Positions 53,200-61,548 of a DNA stretch of 64,000 nucleotides are shown one piece after another. Within the stretch, counting starts at the first letter, position 1. Every line of letters starts with the position of its first letter. The notes under the pieces are model-generated. The model saw only the letters and a program-made list of their open reading frames with translations. It was not told the origin of the DNA and made no database searches. This DNA is from Flaccisagitta enflata (taxonomy: Eukaryota; Chaetognatha; Sagittoidea; Aphragmophora): the NCBI GenBank assembly GCA_965153355.1, contig OZ231126.1, positions 78,058,001 to 78,122,000 of the forward strand, in the 5' to 3' direction. The position numbers were made by a program, and so were the translations under genes.

Positions 53200-54393
53200 A
53201 GGTGCGCCATAGCACCTCTATACGAGGCTCTGTCTGTCGGTTGGTTGGTTGGTCGGTCGGTTGGTTGGTCGGTCACGTAACGCTCGAGTTGAAAATCTCT
53301 GAAAAAGGCGAAAATGATCGAATATGATTTGGAAAAAACGCTAGAGCCATTTCCTCATGACTGTCATTCATTCATTCATTCATTCATTCATTCATTCATT
53401 TCATTCATCATATTTTTCTACGGTTAAATCACTTAAAAACTCATATTTTTCATAGATCATGTTACTTGTCATTCATTCACTCCTTCATTTATTCATTCAT
53501 TCATTCATTCATTCATTCCTTCATTCATTTCATTCATCATATTTTTCTACGGTTAAGCCACTTCAAAACTCATCTTTTTCATACATCATGTTACTTATCA
53601 ATCATTCATTCATTCATTCATTCATTCATATTCATTCATTCGTTCACATTCATTCATTCATATTAATTCATTCATATTCATTCATTCATATCCATTCATT
53701 CATATTCATTCATTCATATTCATTCATTCATATTCATATTCATATTCACATTGATATATTCATATTCATTCATATTCATATTCATTCATATTCATATTCA
53801 TTCATATTCATATTCATATTCATTCATATTCATATTCATATTCATTCATATTCATATTCATTCATATTCATATTCATTCATATTCATATTCATTCATATT
53901 CATATTCATTCATTCATTCATTTATATTCATTCATTCATTTATATTCATTCATTTATTTATATTCATTCATTCATTTATATTCATTCATTCATTCATTCA
54001 TTTATATTCATTCATTTATATTCATTCATTCATTTATATTCATTCATTCATTTTTATTCATTCATTTATATTCATATTCATTCATATTCATTTATTCATA
54101 TTCATTTATTCATATTCATATTCATTCATTCAGGGATTCGGGAAAGGTCTGATAGAGCTCGGGAAAGGTCTGATAGAGCTCGGGATAGGTCTGATAGAGC
54201 TAGGAATGGTCTGATGGAGCTAGGGATAGGTCTGATGGAGCTAGAGATAGCTATGGATTAATTACGCCTGGCGGGATAGGTCTGATAGAGCTAGAAATGG
54301 TCTGATTGAGCTAGGTATAGGTCTGATGGAGCTGGGGATAGCTATGAATTAATAACGCTCGGCGCACCGTCTTGGCCCGTGTATCCGGCCTTG
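53200..54393 (+). mobile_element. Helentron-like element, code AGGTGCGCC (1.2 kb)
   Basis: 5' hairpin AGGTGC-GCCATA-GCACCT, CTATACGAGGCTCTGTCTGT, a GGTTGGTC tract. Cargo is a long ATTC-based array and a GGTCTGATAGAGCT repeat (54134-54350). Inverted code GGCGCACC near 54361; end GTGTATCCGGCCTTG. Confidence 0.75.
53365..54133. repeat. ATTC / ATTCAT-TATTCA compound microsatellite
   Basis: Starts as (ATTC)n with two copies of a CATATTTTTCTACGGTTAA spacer (about 53409 and 53539), then becomes ATATTC/ATTCATTC mixtures. A 250-codon Ile-His-Ser-Phe frame results and is not a protein. Confidence 0.95.
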
Positions 54394-54409
54394 TTATAAT
54401 ACAGAAACA

Positions 54410-54415
54410 TTTATT
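54410..54415 (-). terminator. Possible polyadenylation signal AATAAA for the GPCR gene
   Basis: TTTATT on the plus strand reads AATAAA on the minus strand, about 190 bp beyond the GPCR stop codon and just outside the Helentron-like element at 53200-54393. Confidence 0.35.
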
Positions 54416-54603
54416 TACATATGAAATACACTCAAAAAGTCTTCAAAAGTTCTATTTTTCACGTTTTTTTCTTTTTTGCATGAAATTTGGTGCCATAACT
54501 AGCCATTCAAGAGTGCGACTTTCTTATTGATACGCGTGATAGCCATGATTGATAGGTAGGAAGATATATTCAAGTTAACTAACAAGAATGAATGATTAAA
54601 GTG

Positions 54604-55737
54604 TTAATCGCTAATGTTGGTAGATTCAAGGAGTAAACTTGTGCTGCTTGGAAGGTTGGAAGAATCTGCGGGTCTGCTCACGACATTTTTCATGAACCTG
54701 AAGAAAGCGTTACGAAAAGTGCCAGATGCTATGACGTAAATAAGTAAATTGACGCTTGAGTTAGAAACAGCGGCTATGACACTAAAATACGTCGATCGGT
54801 TTTGAAAGGATTCCAAGTGATCTTTGGCATCCAAATCAATGACGTAATCAATCACATTTACTAAGAGGGCGCAACTAAACACCAAAGCAACAAGCGCCAC
54901 TAATTTCTCAAAATCATCGTGTGTAGATCTGCGACTGTCCACCGCGACCGATCGCTGCCGAATTCGAAGTGTAACGAGAACGTAAATGGCCAACATCATT
55001 TCAATGATGATCCAAATACTGCCGAAGGCGATTGCAAACCAAGCAAACACTTTGTACGGAAAAAAATAATTGACCGGAAACAAAATCGAAACTTGTACGA
55101 TGACAATGATGGCATTAAAGACTACGAGGTCTTTCATAACTTTACGATCTGTTTGGTTTAGACTGTTAAGCCCATTGGTTACATTTTTAAGAGACCAAGC
55201 TCGCATGTAGGATATGTAAAGGGTCATTGAGCGGTTTACAATGATAGATAAAACCCAGGAGCAAAATAAAATTTTGTATATTATCGTGCATTTTTTCGCT
55301 TGACTACATGGCAAGAAACAAAACTCGCAACTCCAATTCAAAATTCCTCCTCCAACGGATGGTATGAGTACGGCTATGTCAGAGAAGGCCAAGGCCGTCA
55401 AATAAATATGCGCTTTCGTTCGCCGCTGGTTTATTTGCATCAACTCACGGAAGACGAAAATGAGGAGGACGTTTAACGAAATTCCCGCGAAGGAGATTGA
55501 TGAGACAAATGGATCTCCAAATGAGTTGGTTTGCTCTTGCATCACAGAGCAATTTGCACCGAAAAATTCACATGGCCCCTCCGCGGTGTTGTCCAAGGGC
55601 CCCTCTTTGGTGTTGTCCAAGGGCCCCTCTTTGGTGTTGTCCAAGGGCCCCTCCACGGTGTTGTCCAAGGATTTGTTGCCAAAGACGCCATCTTTTGGCA
55701 TGAGACCATCAAAAATGGCAACAGGCGTAGAAAACAT
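54604..55737 (-). CDS. Rhodopsin-type G protein-coupled receptor, orphan
   Basis: A 377-residue single-frame receptor for an unknown extracellular ligand, probably in the plasma membrane. Seven hydrophobic segments at about 76-98, 109-131, 150-174, 202-224, 230-257, 277-301 and 316-338. Class A marks: Asn89 in SLNVLL (TM1), Asp120 in LAFSD (TM2), NRSMTLY where DRY normally stands (TM3), and NLLIY at 330-334 as a variant NPxxY (TM7), followed by a TFRNAFFRF helix 8. The usual Trp of TM4 and the CWxP of TM6 are missing, and the second extracellular loop has no Cys. N-glycosylation sites occur at NKS, NCS and others. The N-terminus carries an 8-residue repeat (EGPLDNTK) four times. The Ser-rich tail offers phosphorylation sites. 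Start chosen as the first ATG; an upstream exon is possible. It resembles invertebrate peptide/orphan receptors, with no closer assignment. Confidence 0.85.
   Translation of the reverse strand: MFSTPVAIFDGLMPKDGVFGNKSLDNTVEGPLDNTKEGPLDNTKEGPLDNTAEGPCEFFGANCSVMQEQTNSFGDPFVSSISFAGISLNVLLIFVFRELMQINQRRTKAHIYLTALAFSDIAVLIPSVGGGILNWSCEFCFLPCSQAKKCTIIYKILFCSWVLSIIVNRSMTLYISYMRAWSLKNVTNGLNSLNQTDRKVMKDLVVFNAIIVIVQVSILFPVNYFFPYKVFAWFAIAFGSIWIIIEMMLAIYVLVTLRIRQRSVAVDSRRSTHDDFEKLVALVALVFSCALLVNVIDYVIDLDAKDHLESFQNRSTYFSVIAAVSNSSVNLLIYVIASGTFRNAFFRFMKNVVSRPADSSNLPSSTSLLLESTNISD
55588..55670 (-). repeat. In-frame 24-bp minisatellite in the GPCR N-terminus
   Basis: GGTGTTGTCCAAGGGCCCCT-type unit, 24 bp, repeated about four times; encodes the EGPLDNTK repeat. 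Units are nearly identical, including third codon positions, so the expansion is recent. Confidence 0.85.
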
Positions 55738-56068
55738 ATGGAAATTGGAGTCATGAAGGGCCGTTTAAACTGGAACGACAAAATCAAGCGATAAGTTGAC
55801 TATAATCAAATAATTGCATTTGTCAGATTTTAAATCACTTTTAGCCAGTGGCACTAATTCAGAATAGGAATGTTACAGGATGGACGGACAAATAGAAGGA
55901 TGGGCGGATCAACAGACCAACGTAAAGTCGTGTTAATGCGACTAAAAAGTTTAGACGCAAGAAACCTAAAGCTGTATCAAAAGATGCGATGAGAGAGAGA
56001 CTAAAACGGAAGACGCGGTGAATCTTTGCTTATTCGCTTCTGCCAGATTTTTAGCCTCTTCCATTTTT
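55738..56068. other. GPCR upstream region
   Basis: No TATA box or other promoter element can be asserted. AGATGGACGG-like and GGATGGGCGG stretches near 55870-55925, ending GTCGTGTTAATGCGACTAAAAA, look like the eroded 5' end of a minus-strand Helentron-like element. Confidence 0.4.
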
Positions 56069-56231
56069 AGTCGCAGGCACGCAACTATGACCTACTATGC
56101 CGGTCGGTCCATCCGTCTGCCGGACCTCGTTAGCTTTTTTAGCGATAACGGACGGTTTTGTATCAATACTCCTGTCCAATTACTGGAATTGGCTCACGCA
56201 CGCGTTATCGGTAGCCGTGTATATGACCTTG
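56069..56231 (+). mobile_element. Helentron-like element, code AGTCGCAGGC (diverged)
   Basis: 5' end AGTCGCAGGCACGCAACT; GGTCGGTCCATCCGTC; interior GATAACGGACGG; 3' part CACGCACGCGTTATCGGTAG, CCGTGTATATGACCTTG. The inverted code no longer matches fully, so this is an old or recombinant copy. Confidence 0.6.
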
Positions 56232-56717
56232 TTTTTCGTTTATGATTTGTTTTCACATTTGCTGAACAAATTTTGCAAACTGATAATTGCCAATATACAT
56301 ATATGTAGGTTTTTTTTTTTACCAATAACTTTTATACGAAACCAAACAACATTCATCTTAAGGATATTTCGATGTAGACTAATTATTTCAAAAAAATTCT
56401 AGCTTTTCTAGAAGCCGTGATAATTTGACAAGAGATAAATTTAAAAAAAAGTTTTTAGCTATTCTAGACGATTTGATATCCTTAGTATAAGGCGTCGGTA
56501 TACCTTTCCTAGGTAGTATCCTCAAAACTAACAATTTTAAAGTTGTTCCTTCATAAAGTTTCCACAAAAACTTTCTCCAAAAATCAAGTTCCTTCATCAA
56601 CAATTCAAATTGGACTCGATTAAAAGATTTACTGATTACGATAAAGTTCCCACAAAAATGTCCTTCAAAAAAGTTCCTTGAATATCTGTTGAGAGAATCC
56701 TTGCTTGTCTCTCAAAA
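56232..56717. other. Unassigned AT-rich sequence
   Basis: No gene or repeat recognised. AGTTCCTTCATAAAGTTCC-like text recurs locally (56540-56680). Confidence 0.4.
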
Positions 56718-56871
56718 CAAGGCCGGATACACGGCAGAACAGTCGCGGACAGTTGGGCAGGAGCAGTAATTCAAAAACCGCTTGCAATTCAGAAATGTGA
56801 CGGACGGACAAACGGACCGACGGACCGACGGACCGACTAACGACTAGGTGTAGAGTCGCGTGTCCGCGACT
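56718..56871 (-). mobile_element. Helentron-like element, code AGTCGCGGAC (154 bp)
   Basis: Minus strand: AGTCGCGGACACGCGACT hairpin, CTACACCTAG, a CGGTCCGT tract, ACTGCTCCTGCCCAACTG, GTCCGCGACTGTTCTGCC, GTGTATCCGGCCTTG. Confidence 0.8.
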
Positions 56872-56905
56872 AAAAAGACAACTTCATTCCAACCTCATTC
56901 TGTTT

Positions 56906-57150
56906 AGTCGCTGGCTAAGCGACTCAATTAGAGGCTTTGTCCGTCCGTTGGTAGGTCGGTCGGACGAAGACGTAGAGAGACATGAGGAGACATGAAGAGA
57001 CAGGAAGAGGCAGGAAGAGACAGGAAGAGACATGAAGAGGCATGAAGAAAAAACCATGAAATCTAGTTTCGAAAATTTCGCGTTACGGACCAACCCTCCT
57101 AAACACCTTCCTACATACCGTCCTATACGATCCTACCTTCCTACATGCAC
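56906..57150 (+). mobile_element. Helentron-like element, code AGTCGCTGGC, 3' end not found
   Basis: Perfect-stem hairpin AGTCGCTGGCTAAGCGACT, CAATTAGAGGCTTTGTCCGT, then GAAGAGACATGAAGAGGCAG repeats. The AGAGACA-family element starts at about 57153, and no matching 3' end is seen beyond it. Confidence 0.5.
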
Positions 57151-57152
57151 TT

Positions 57153-57707
57153 CTTTTTTTTTTTAAAGAAACAACAAATTTTGAACTCAGCCTGGGTTCT
57201 CTTAAATTTTTTGCCATTTTAAGGCTCAATGTCTCTAAAATTTCTTGATTTTTTCAACACGTAAAAAAAGCAAAAAAAGTGCGTAAATACATTATGCAAT
57301 GACATTTCATGTATCTTTAGTAAAAAAAACTGTTCAGTCCTATAGAACATTGAATATCTTGTCTAATTTGACAGGCAAAACCATTGACGAAGCAGTCTTT
57401 TTTTCAGAAAAACTACCGTTTTTTTCAGACAATTTTGAAAAACTTGTAGCGTCCTGCTTATTGAGCCTTCTCAAAGGAGGTCCTGTGTACAGGGAAGGAA
57501 ACATCCGGCTAGTCCACAGCTGATGACGCCAGCTCATGCTAGACACTGAAGCATCATTTGTTACGATTCTAAAAATTTTCCTTTATTTTGATAAGATTCG
57601 AGAAATAATTTCTTAAAAAATTTCCATTACTGAATCTCAGCCTGGGCATTCTCTTATTTGTTCTAAGAATTTTGGCAAATCTCAGGCTTTTGTCTCTTAT
57701 AAAAAAG
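57153..57707 (-). mobile_element. AGAGACA-family element (~555 bp)
   Basis: Reverse orientation relative to 51079: AACTCAGCCTGGGTTCTCTT, GGCTCAATGTCTCTAAAA, GAATCTCAGCCTGGGCATTC, TTGGCAAATCTCAGGC, TTTGTCTCTTATAAAAAA. The middle (57300-57560) has no counterpart in the shorter copies. Confidence 0.65.
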
Positions 57708-57909
57708 TAAAGTCAAGTAAAGCGTACCTCTAGGTCCGGCGTATAATAAAGATGCTTGGACGCATCCAAAAATAGGTTGTTAGCCTTTTGTTTTATTTCG
57801 AGAAAGGATTTGGTCTGTCTTTAGTTGTAGCAGCGTCACAATGCAGGATTGTGTAAAACAATGAGAAACAAATGAATAGGTTTGAGGAAATGAGAGGGTT
57901 AAAAAGAAA

Positions 57910-58116
57910 CAAGGCCGGATACACGGCTACCAAAGTCGTGTGCAGGTAGGCAGGGGCAGTGATAAAAAATCATCACCAAATATTTTGATAGGAGCAGTAA
58001 TGCAAAATACGCATTAAAGGGCTGAAAAAGCAAATTGTCACAACTGACCAACCGACCAACTGGCCGACGAACCGACCGACCGACTTAGGGGGTTATAGAG
58101 TCGCGTGTACGCGACT
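57910..58116 (-). mobile_element. Helentron-like element, code AGTCGCGTAC (207 bp)
   Basis: Minus strand: AGTCGCGTACACGCGACT hairpin, ATAACCCCCTAAGTCGG, interior TACTGCTCCTATC; 3' end CTGCACACGACTTTGGTAGC, GTGTATCCGGCCTTG. Uninterrupted relative of 7749-8816. Confidence 0.75.
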
Positions 58117-58167
58117 TAAAAAAAAACGCGCGAATTCAGATGGGAGGAAGATAACTCAATGGAGGGA

Positions 58168-58177
58168 TGAAAAAAAA

Positions 58178-58247
<70 letters not shown>

Positions 58248-58590
58248 TAAAGAAAGAAAAAAGAAAAAAGAAAAAAGAAAAAAGAAAAAAGAAAAATGAA
58301 AAGAAAAGAAAAGAAAAAAGAAGAGAAGAGAAGAAAAGAAAAGAAAAGAAAAGAAAAGAAAAGAAAAGAAAAGAAAAGAAAAGAAAAGAAAAGAAAAGAA
58401 AAGAAAAGAAACAAAACGACAAGATAAAGACAAGACAAGACAAGACAAGACAAGACAAGACAAGACAAGACAAAAAGAAAAGGAAAGGAAAGGAAAGGAA
58501 TGGAAAGGAAAGGAAAGGAAAGGAAAGGAAAGGAATGGAAAGGAAAGGAAAGGAAAGGAAAGGAAAGGAAAGGAAAAGAAAAGAAAGTAT
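58168..58590. repeat. Chain of purine microsatellites
   Basis: In order: (GAAA)n, (GATA)n, (AAAAAG)n, (AAAAG)n to 58410, (ACAAG)n 58430-58472, (GGAAA)n 58478-58585. Neighbouring motifs differ by one change or one base of length. Phe/Leu/Ser frames on the minus strand are artefacts. Confidence 0.95.
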
Positions 58591-58624
58591 GTAAATGTGA
58601 AAGATTAAGAACAAAAAATTAATC

Positions 58625-59515
58625 GGGAAAAAAGTCAAAGTAAGTCTTCAACTTTTTGACATATTCGAGAGAAACAGGGTTTTTATTTTCTTATGCGAAA
58701 GTTGAGCATCTCCACCGACCGAATGTGGCCTCCAATGAAATTGATAGAGTAAGTAAATTTGATAATTCTCTTTCATTTGGCGCCAAGCAGAATGCTCTAC
58801 GACAAATATTTTTCGCTTTATGATTTTTTAAAGATTTATTCATGAAAATTGTGATTTCAATTTTTTTCCGATTTTTTATGATTTTGAGTAGGATCAAAAA
58901 AGGGATGTATCTATGTTTGTTTGAGCACGCAAATACAAGAAAACATGTTTAAGAGCATAGCTGCTCATCTGTGAGGGTGTTTTTGAGCAATCTAGCTCAT
59001 TTAGCTCATTTAGCTCAATCTTTTTTCTCATTTTAAATGCGATAAATGAAAAGTATTTTGATATATGTTTAAGCAGGCAGATACAAAAAAACATATCAGT
59101 GAGCATAGCTGTTTGTCTTCGAGGGTGTTTTTAAGTATTCTCTTTTTAGCTCATTTAGCTCATTTAGGGTGTTTTTAAGTATTCTATTTTTGGCTCATTT
59201 AGCTCAACTTTTTTTTTCATTTTTAGTGGGATAGATAAATCAATAACTTGATGTGAGCAAGCAAATACAGGAAAGCATGTCAATGAGCATAGCTGGTTGT
59301 CTGGTTGATTGATTTTGAACATTTTAGCTCATCTTGCTCATTTGGCTCAGCCCTATTTTTCTCTGTTTTCAGTGCAATCAATACATACAATTGCTCTTGA
59401 TTTCATCTAAGGAATAAAAAGATTTGCAGTGACTGAAGACAAAAGCTTGGTGAAAAGTGACCAATGCTTACGACTTTTTTCCTCACGGCGACAGCCGCCG
59501 TTACTGGTAAAATCG
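58625..59515 (+). repeat. Paralogue of the 26137-27590 segment, without the Tc1-type insertion
   Basis: GGGAAAAAAGTC, CAACTTTTTGACATATTCGA, CCAATGAAATTGATAGAG, GGCGCCAAGCAGAATGCTCT, GAGCATAGCTGCTCATCTGT, ACGACTTTTTTCCTCACGGC all occur in the same order as in 26137-27580. No Helentron-like ends are attached here; both sides run into microsatellites. Confidence 0.85.
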
Positions 59516-59534
59516 ATGTTTTAATTCAAAAATA

Positions 59535-59539
59535 AAGAG

Positions 59540-59585
<46 letters not shown>

Positions 59586-59632
59586 GCAAAGCAAAGCAAA
59601 GCAAAGCAAAGCAAAGTAAAGCAAAGCAAAAC

Positions 59633-59724
<92 letters not shown>

Positions 59725-59875
59725 AAAAAAAGAAAAGAAGAGAAAAGAAAAGAAAAGAAAAGAAAAGAAAAGAAAAGAAAGAAAAGAAAAGAAAAGAAAA
59801 GAAAAGAAAAGAAAAGAAAAGAAAAGAAAAGAAAAGAAAAGAAAAGAAAAGAAAAGAAAAGAAAAGAAAAAGAAA
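59535..59875. repeat. GAAA, GCAAA and AAAAG microsatellites
   Basis: (GAAA)n, then (GCAAA)n at 59583-59632, (GAAA)n again, then (AAAAG)n to 59870. Same motif set as 58168-58590, on the other side of the shared segment. Confidence 0.95.
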
Positions 59876-59925
59876 ATTGATGAAATAGATGATTAAATTC
59901 AAAAACGAAATTATAGCGAGAAACA

Positions 59926-59929
<4 letters not shown>

Positions 59930-59967
<38 letters not shown>
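59930..59967. repeat. GA microsatellite
   Basis: (GA)n of about 18 units, then GACAGAGACAGAGACATACA. Confidence 0.9.
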
Positions 59968-59973
<6 letters not shown>

Positions 59974-60660
59974 AAGACAGTGACAGAGACAGAGACATAC
60001 AGACAGAGACAGAGAGAGATGAATCATGGATTTGGTGTTTCGGCGGGGGAATGGACGCCGTGGCGTGAAAAGGCGCCGCGGGGGAGGAGATCAAAACCGT
60101 CGGGGGTAAAACGGCGCCATTCCACAGAGAGCCATGATGGGAAATAAGTAATGGACACGACTATTTGAAACCTACTACAATAGTGCTGTTTTCCACTTCT
60201 ACTAACCCTGTTTGGTCCATATCTGCAAAAAAAATCATTTCGAAATTGTGTTTAGTATATAAATAATGATAAAAACATTATGTAAAATACATAGAAAATA
60301 TAGAGATTCACAAAAGTTCACCGGTTTTCTAGAGTTGCGCGTTTTGCGCATTGGCGGTAGCACCTAATCCTCCAGAGTTGGAATGCGGAGCTAGATCTAA
60401 TGCGCGCAATTGCGCTTTTGAGTTTAAGCTGAGAACGAGCTTGATTTCTTTTTACCCAATCATACAAATTAGCCTAAGAGATATTTGTTATTTCCTCTCT
60501 TTTATCAAGTATTTTTTTGCCAAGCATAAACTGATGTCATTGGGTGAGCATAAATGCAATTAGAGCGCGCTTTTTCAAAGCTAATAGTGATTAGGGAGAA
60601 ATTTTGCATCCTTTTCAGCCTTAAATATGGAAGGATCACTCATATGGAAATTAGCTTTGG
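59968..60660. other. Unassigned sequence with a short GC-rich patch
   Basis: 60050-60115 is GC-rich (GGCGCCGCGGGGGAGG, AAACGGCGCC) in an AT-rich setting. TGCGCGTTTTGCGCA and GCGCGCAATTGCGC palindromes lie at 60335-60415. No exon can be supported. Confidence 0.4.
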
Positions 60661-60699
60661 GTTCTCATGGAATTTCCTTGGGTTAATCGAGTTATCCTA

Positions 60700-61050
60700 C
60701 AGTACTTTTTTTAGACTTGTCCTAAAGTTGCCAATGAGGAGTCCTTATATTGTCCTTGTGATGTCCTTGAAATGTCCGTGAAATGTCCTAGAGTTGTCCT
60801 CAAGTTGTCTTAAAAGTGTCCTAAAGTTGTCCAAAAGTTGTCCAAAAGTTGTTCTAGAGTTGTTTTTGTTATCCTAGAGTTGTCCTAGTTGTCTTAGGAA
60901 TGTCCAAGGAGTTGTCCTAAAGTTGTCAGAATTGTCCTTAAGTTTTTTTTTAGTTGTCCTAGAGGTAGCCTTATTTGTTCTGGGGTTGTCCTAGATTTGT
61001 CGAAGAATTTTCTCAAAGTTATCCATAAGTTGTTTAAGAGTTGTTCTGTT
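60700..61050. repeat. GTTGTCCTAAA minisatellite (~12 bp, degenerate)
   Basis: Units such as AGTTGTCCTAAAGTTGTCCA with variable length 10-20 bp; strongly diverged, so older than most arrays here. Confidence 0.8.
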
Positions 61051-61221
61051 GCCGTGCAACTTGCCCTATAGTATTCCTATAGTTTTTCTAAAAATGTTCC
61101 AATGGTTTTTGCATTGGCTGAGTTGTCCTGAAGTAGGTAGGTAATAAGGTAGTTTTAACGTTTTGCTTAGGTTATCAAGCATTTCTAAGGTTGTCCTTGA
61201 GTTTGGATGGTGGCTGGCTGC

Positions 61222-61265
61222 CCCTACCCACCTATCCCCCACAATATTGTGGCCCCGCATCACTT
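61222..61265 (+). mobile_element. Orphan 3' end of a Helentron-like element
   Basis: CTGCCCCTACCCACCTATCC, CACAATATTGTGGCCCCGCA, TCACTTG before TTT matches the GTGAC-stem 3' type (compare 30570-30610). No hairpin start was located upstream; the preceding minisatellite may be its cargo. Confidence 0.5.
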
Positions 61266-61548
61266 GTTTAGTGTTTCTAGTCCTATGCAAAGAAATTTGC
61301 ATAAGGCAGTTTGAACTGTTTTCAAGAAAAAGGGTACCAGATCTGCCTGCATTACTATGGAAAACAAAAGTAAGCAATTCCACTATTGTAACTTTTGCAA
61401 ATATTTTTTTTGACAACCCATGTAATTCTTTTGATTATGATTTTGTCATTCTTTTTGCCGTGAAGAGAGGAAATAGAATACTTTTATGGAAATGAACAAA
61501 AAAAAACCTGAAATTGGAGGTGGGAGGGGTAGGAGGCACATAAACACT
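61266..61548. other. Unassigned sequence before the satellite
   Basis: No gene or repeat recognised. Confidence 0.4.

Noticed and set aside
53459-54214. 251-codon Ile-His-Ser-Phe frame
   Set aside because: ATTC-based microsatellite.
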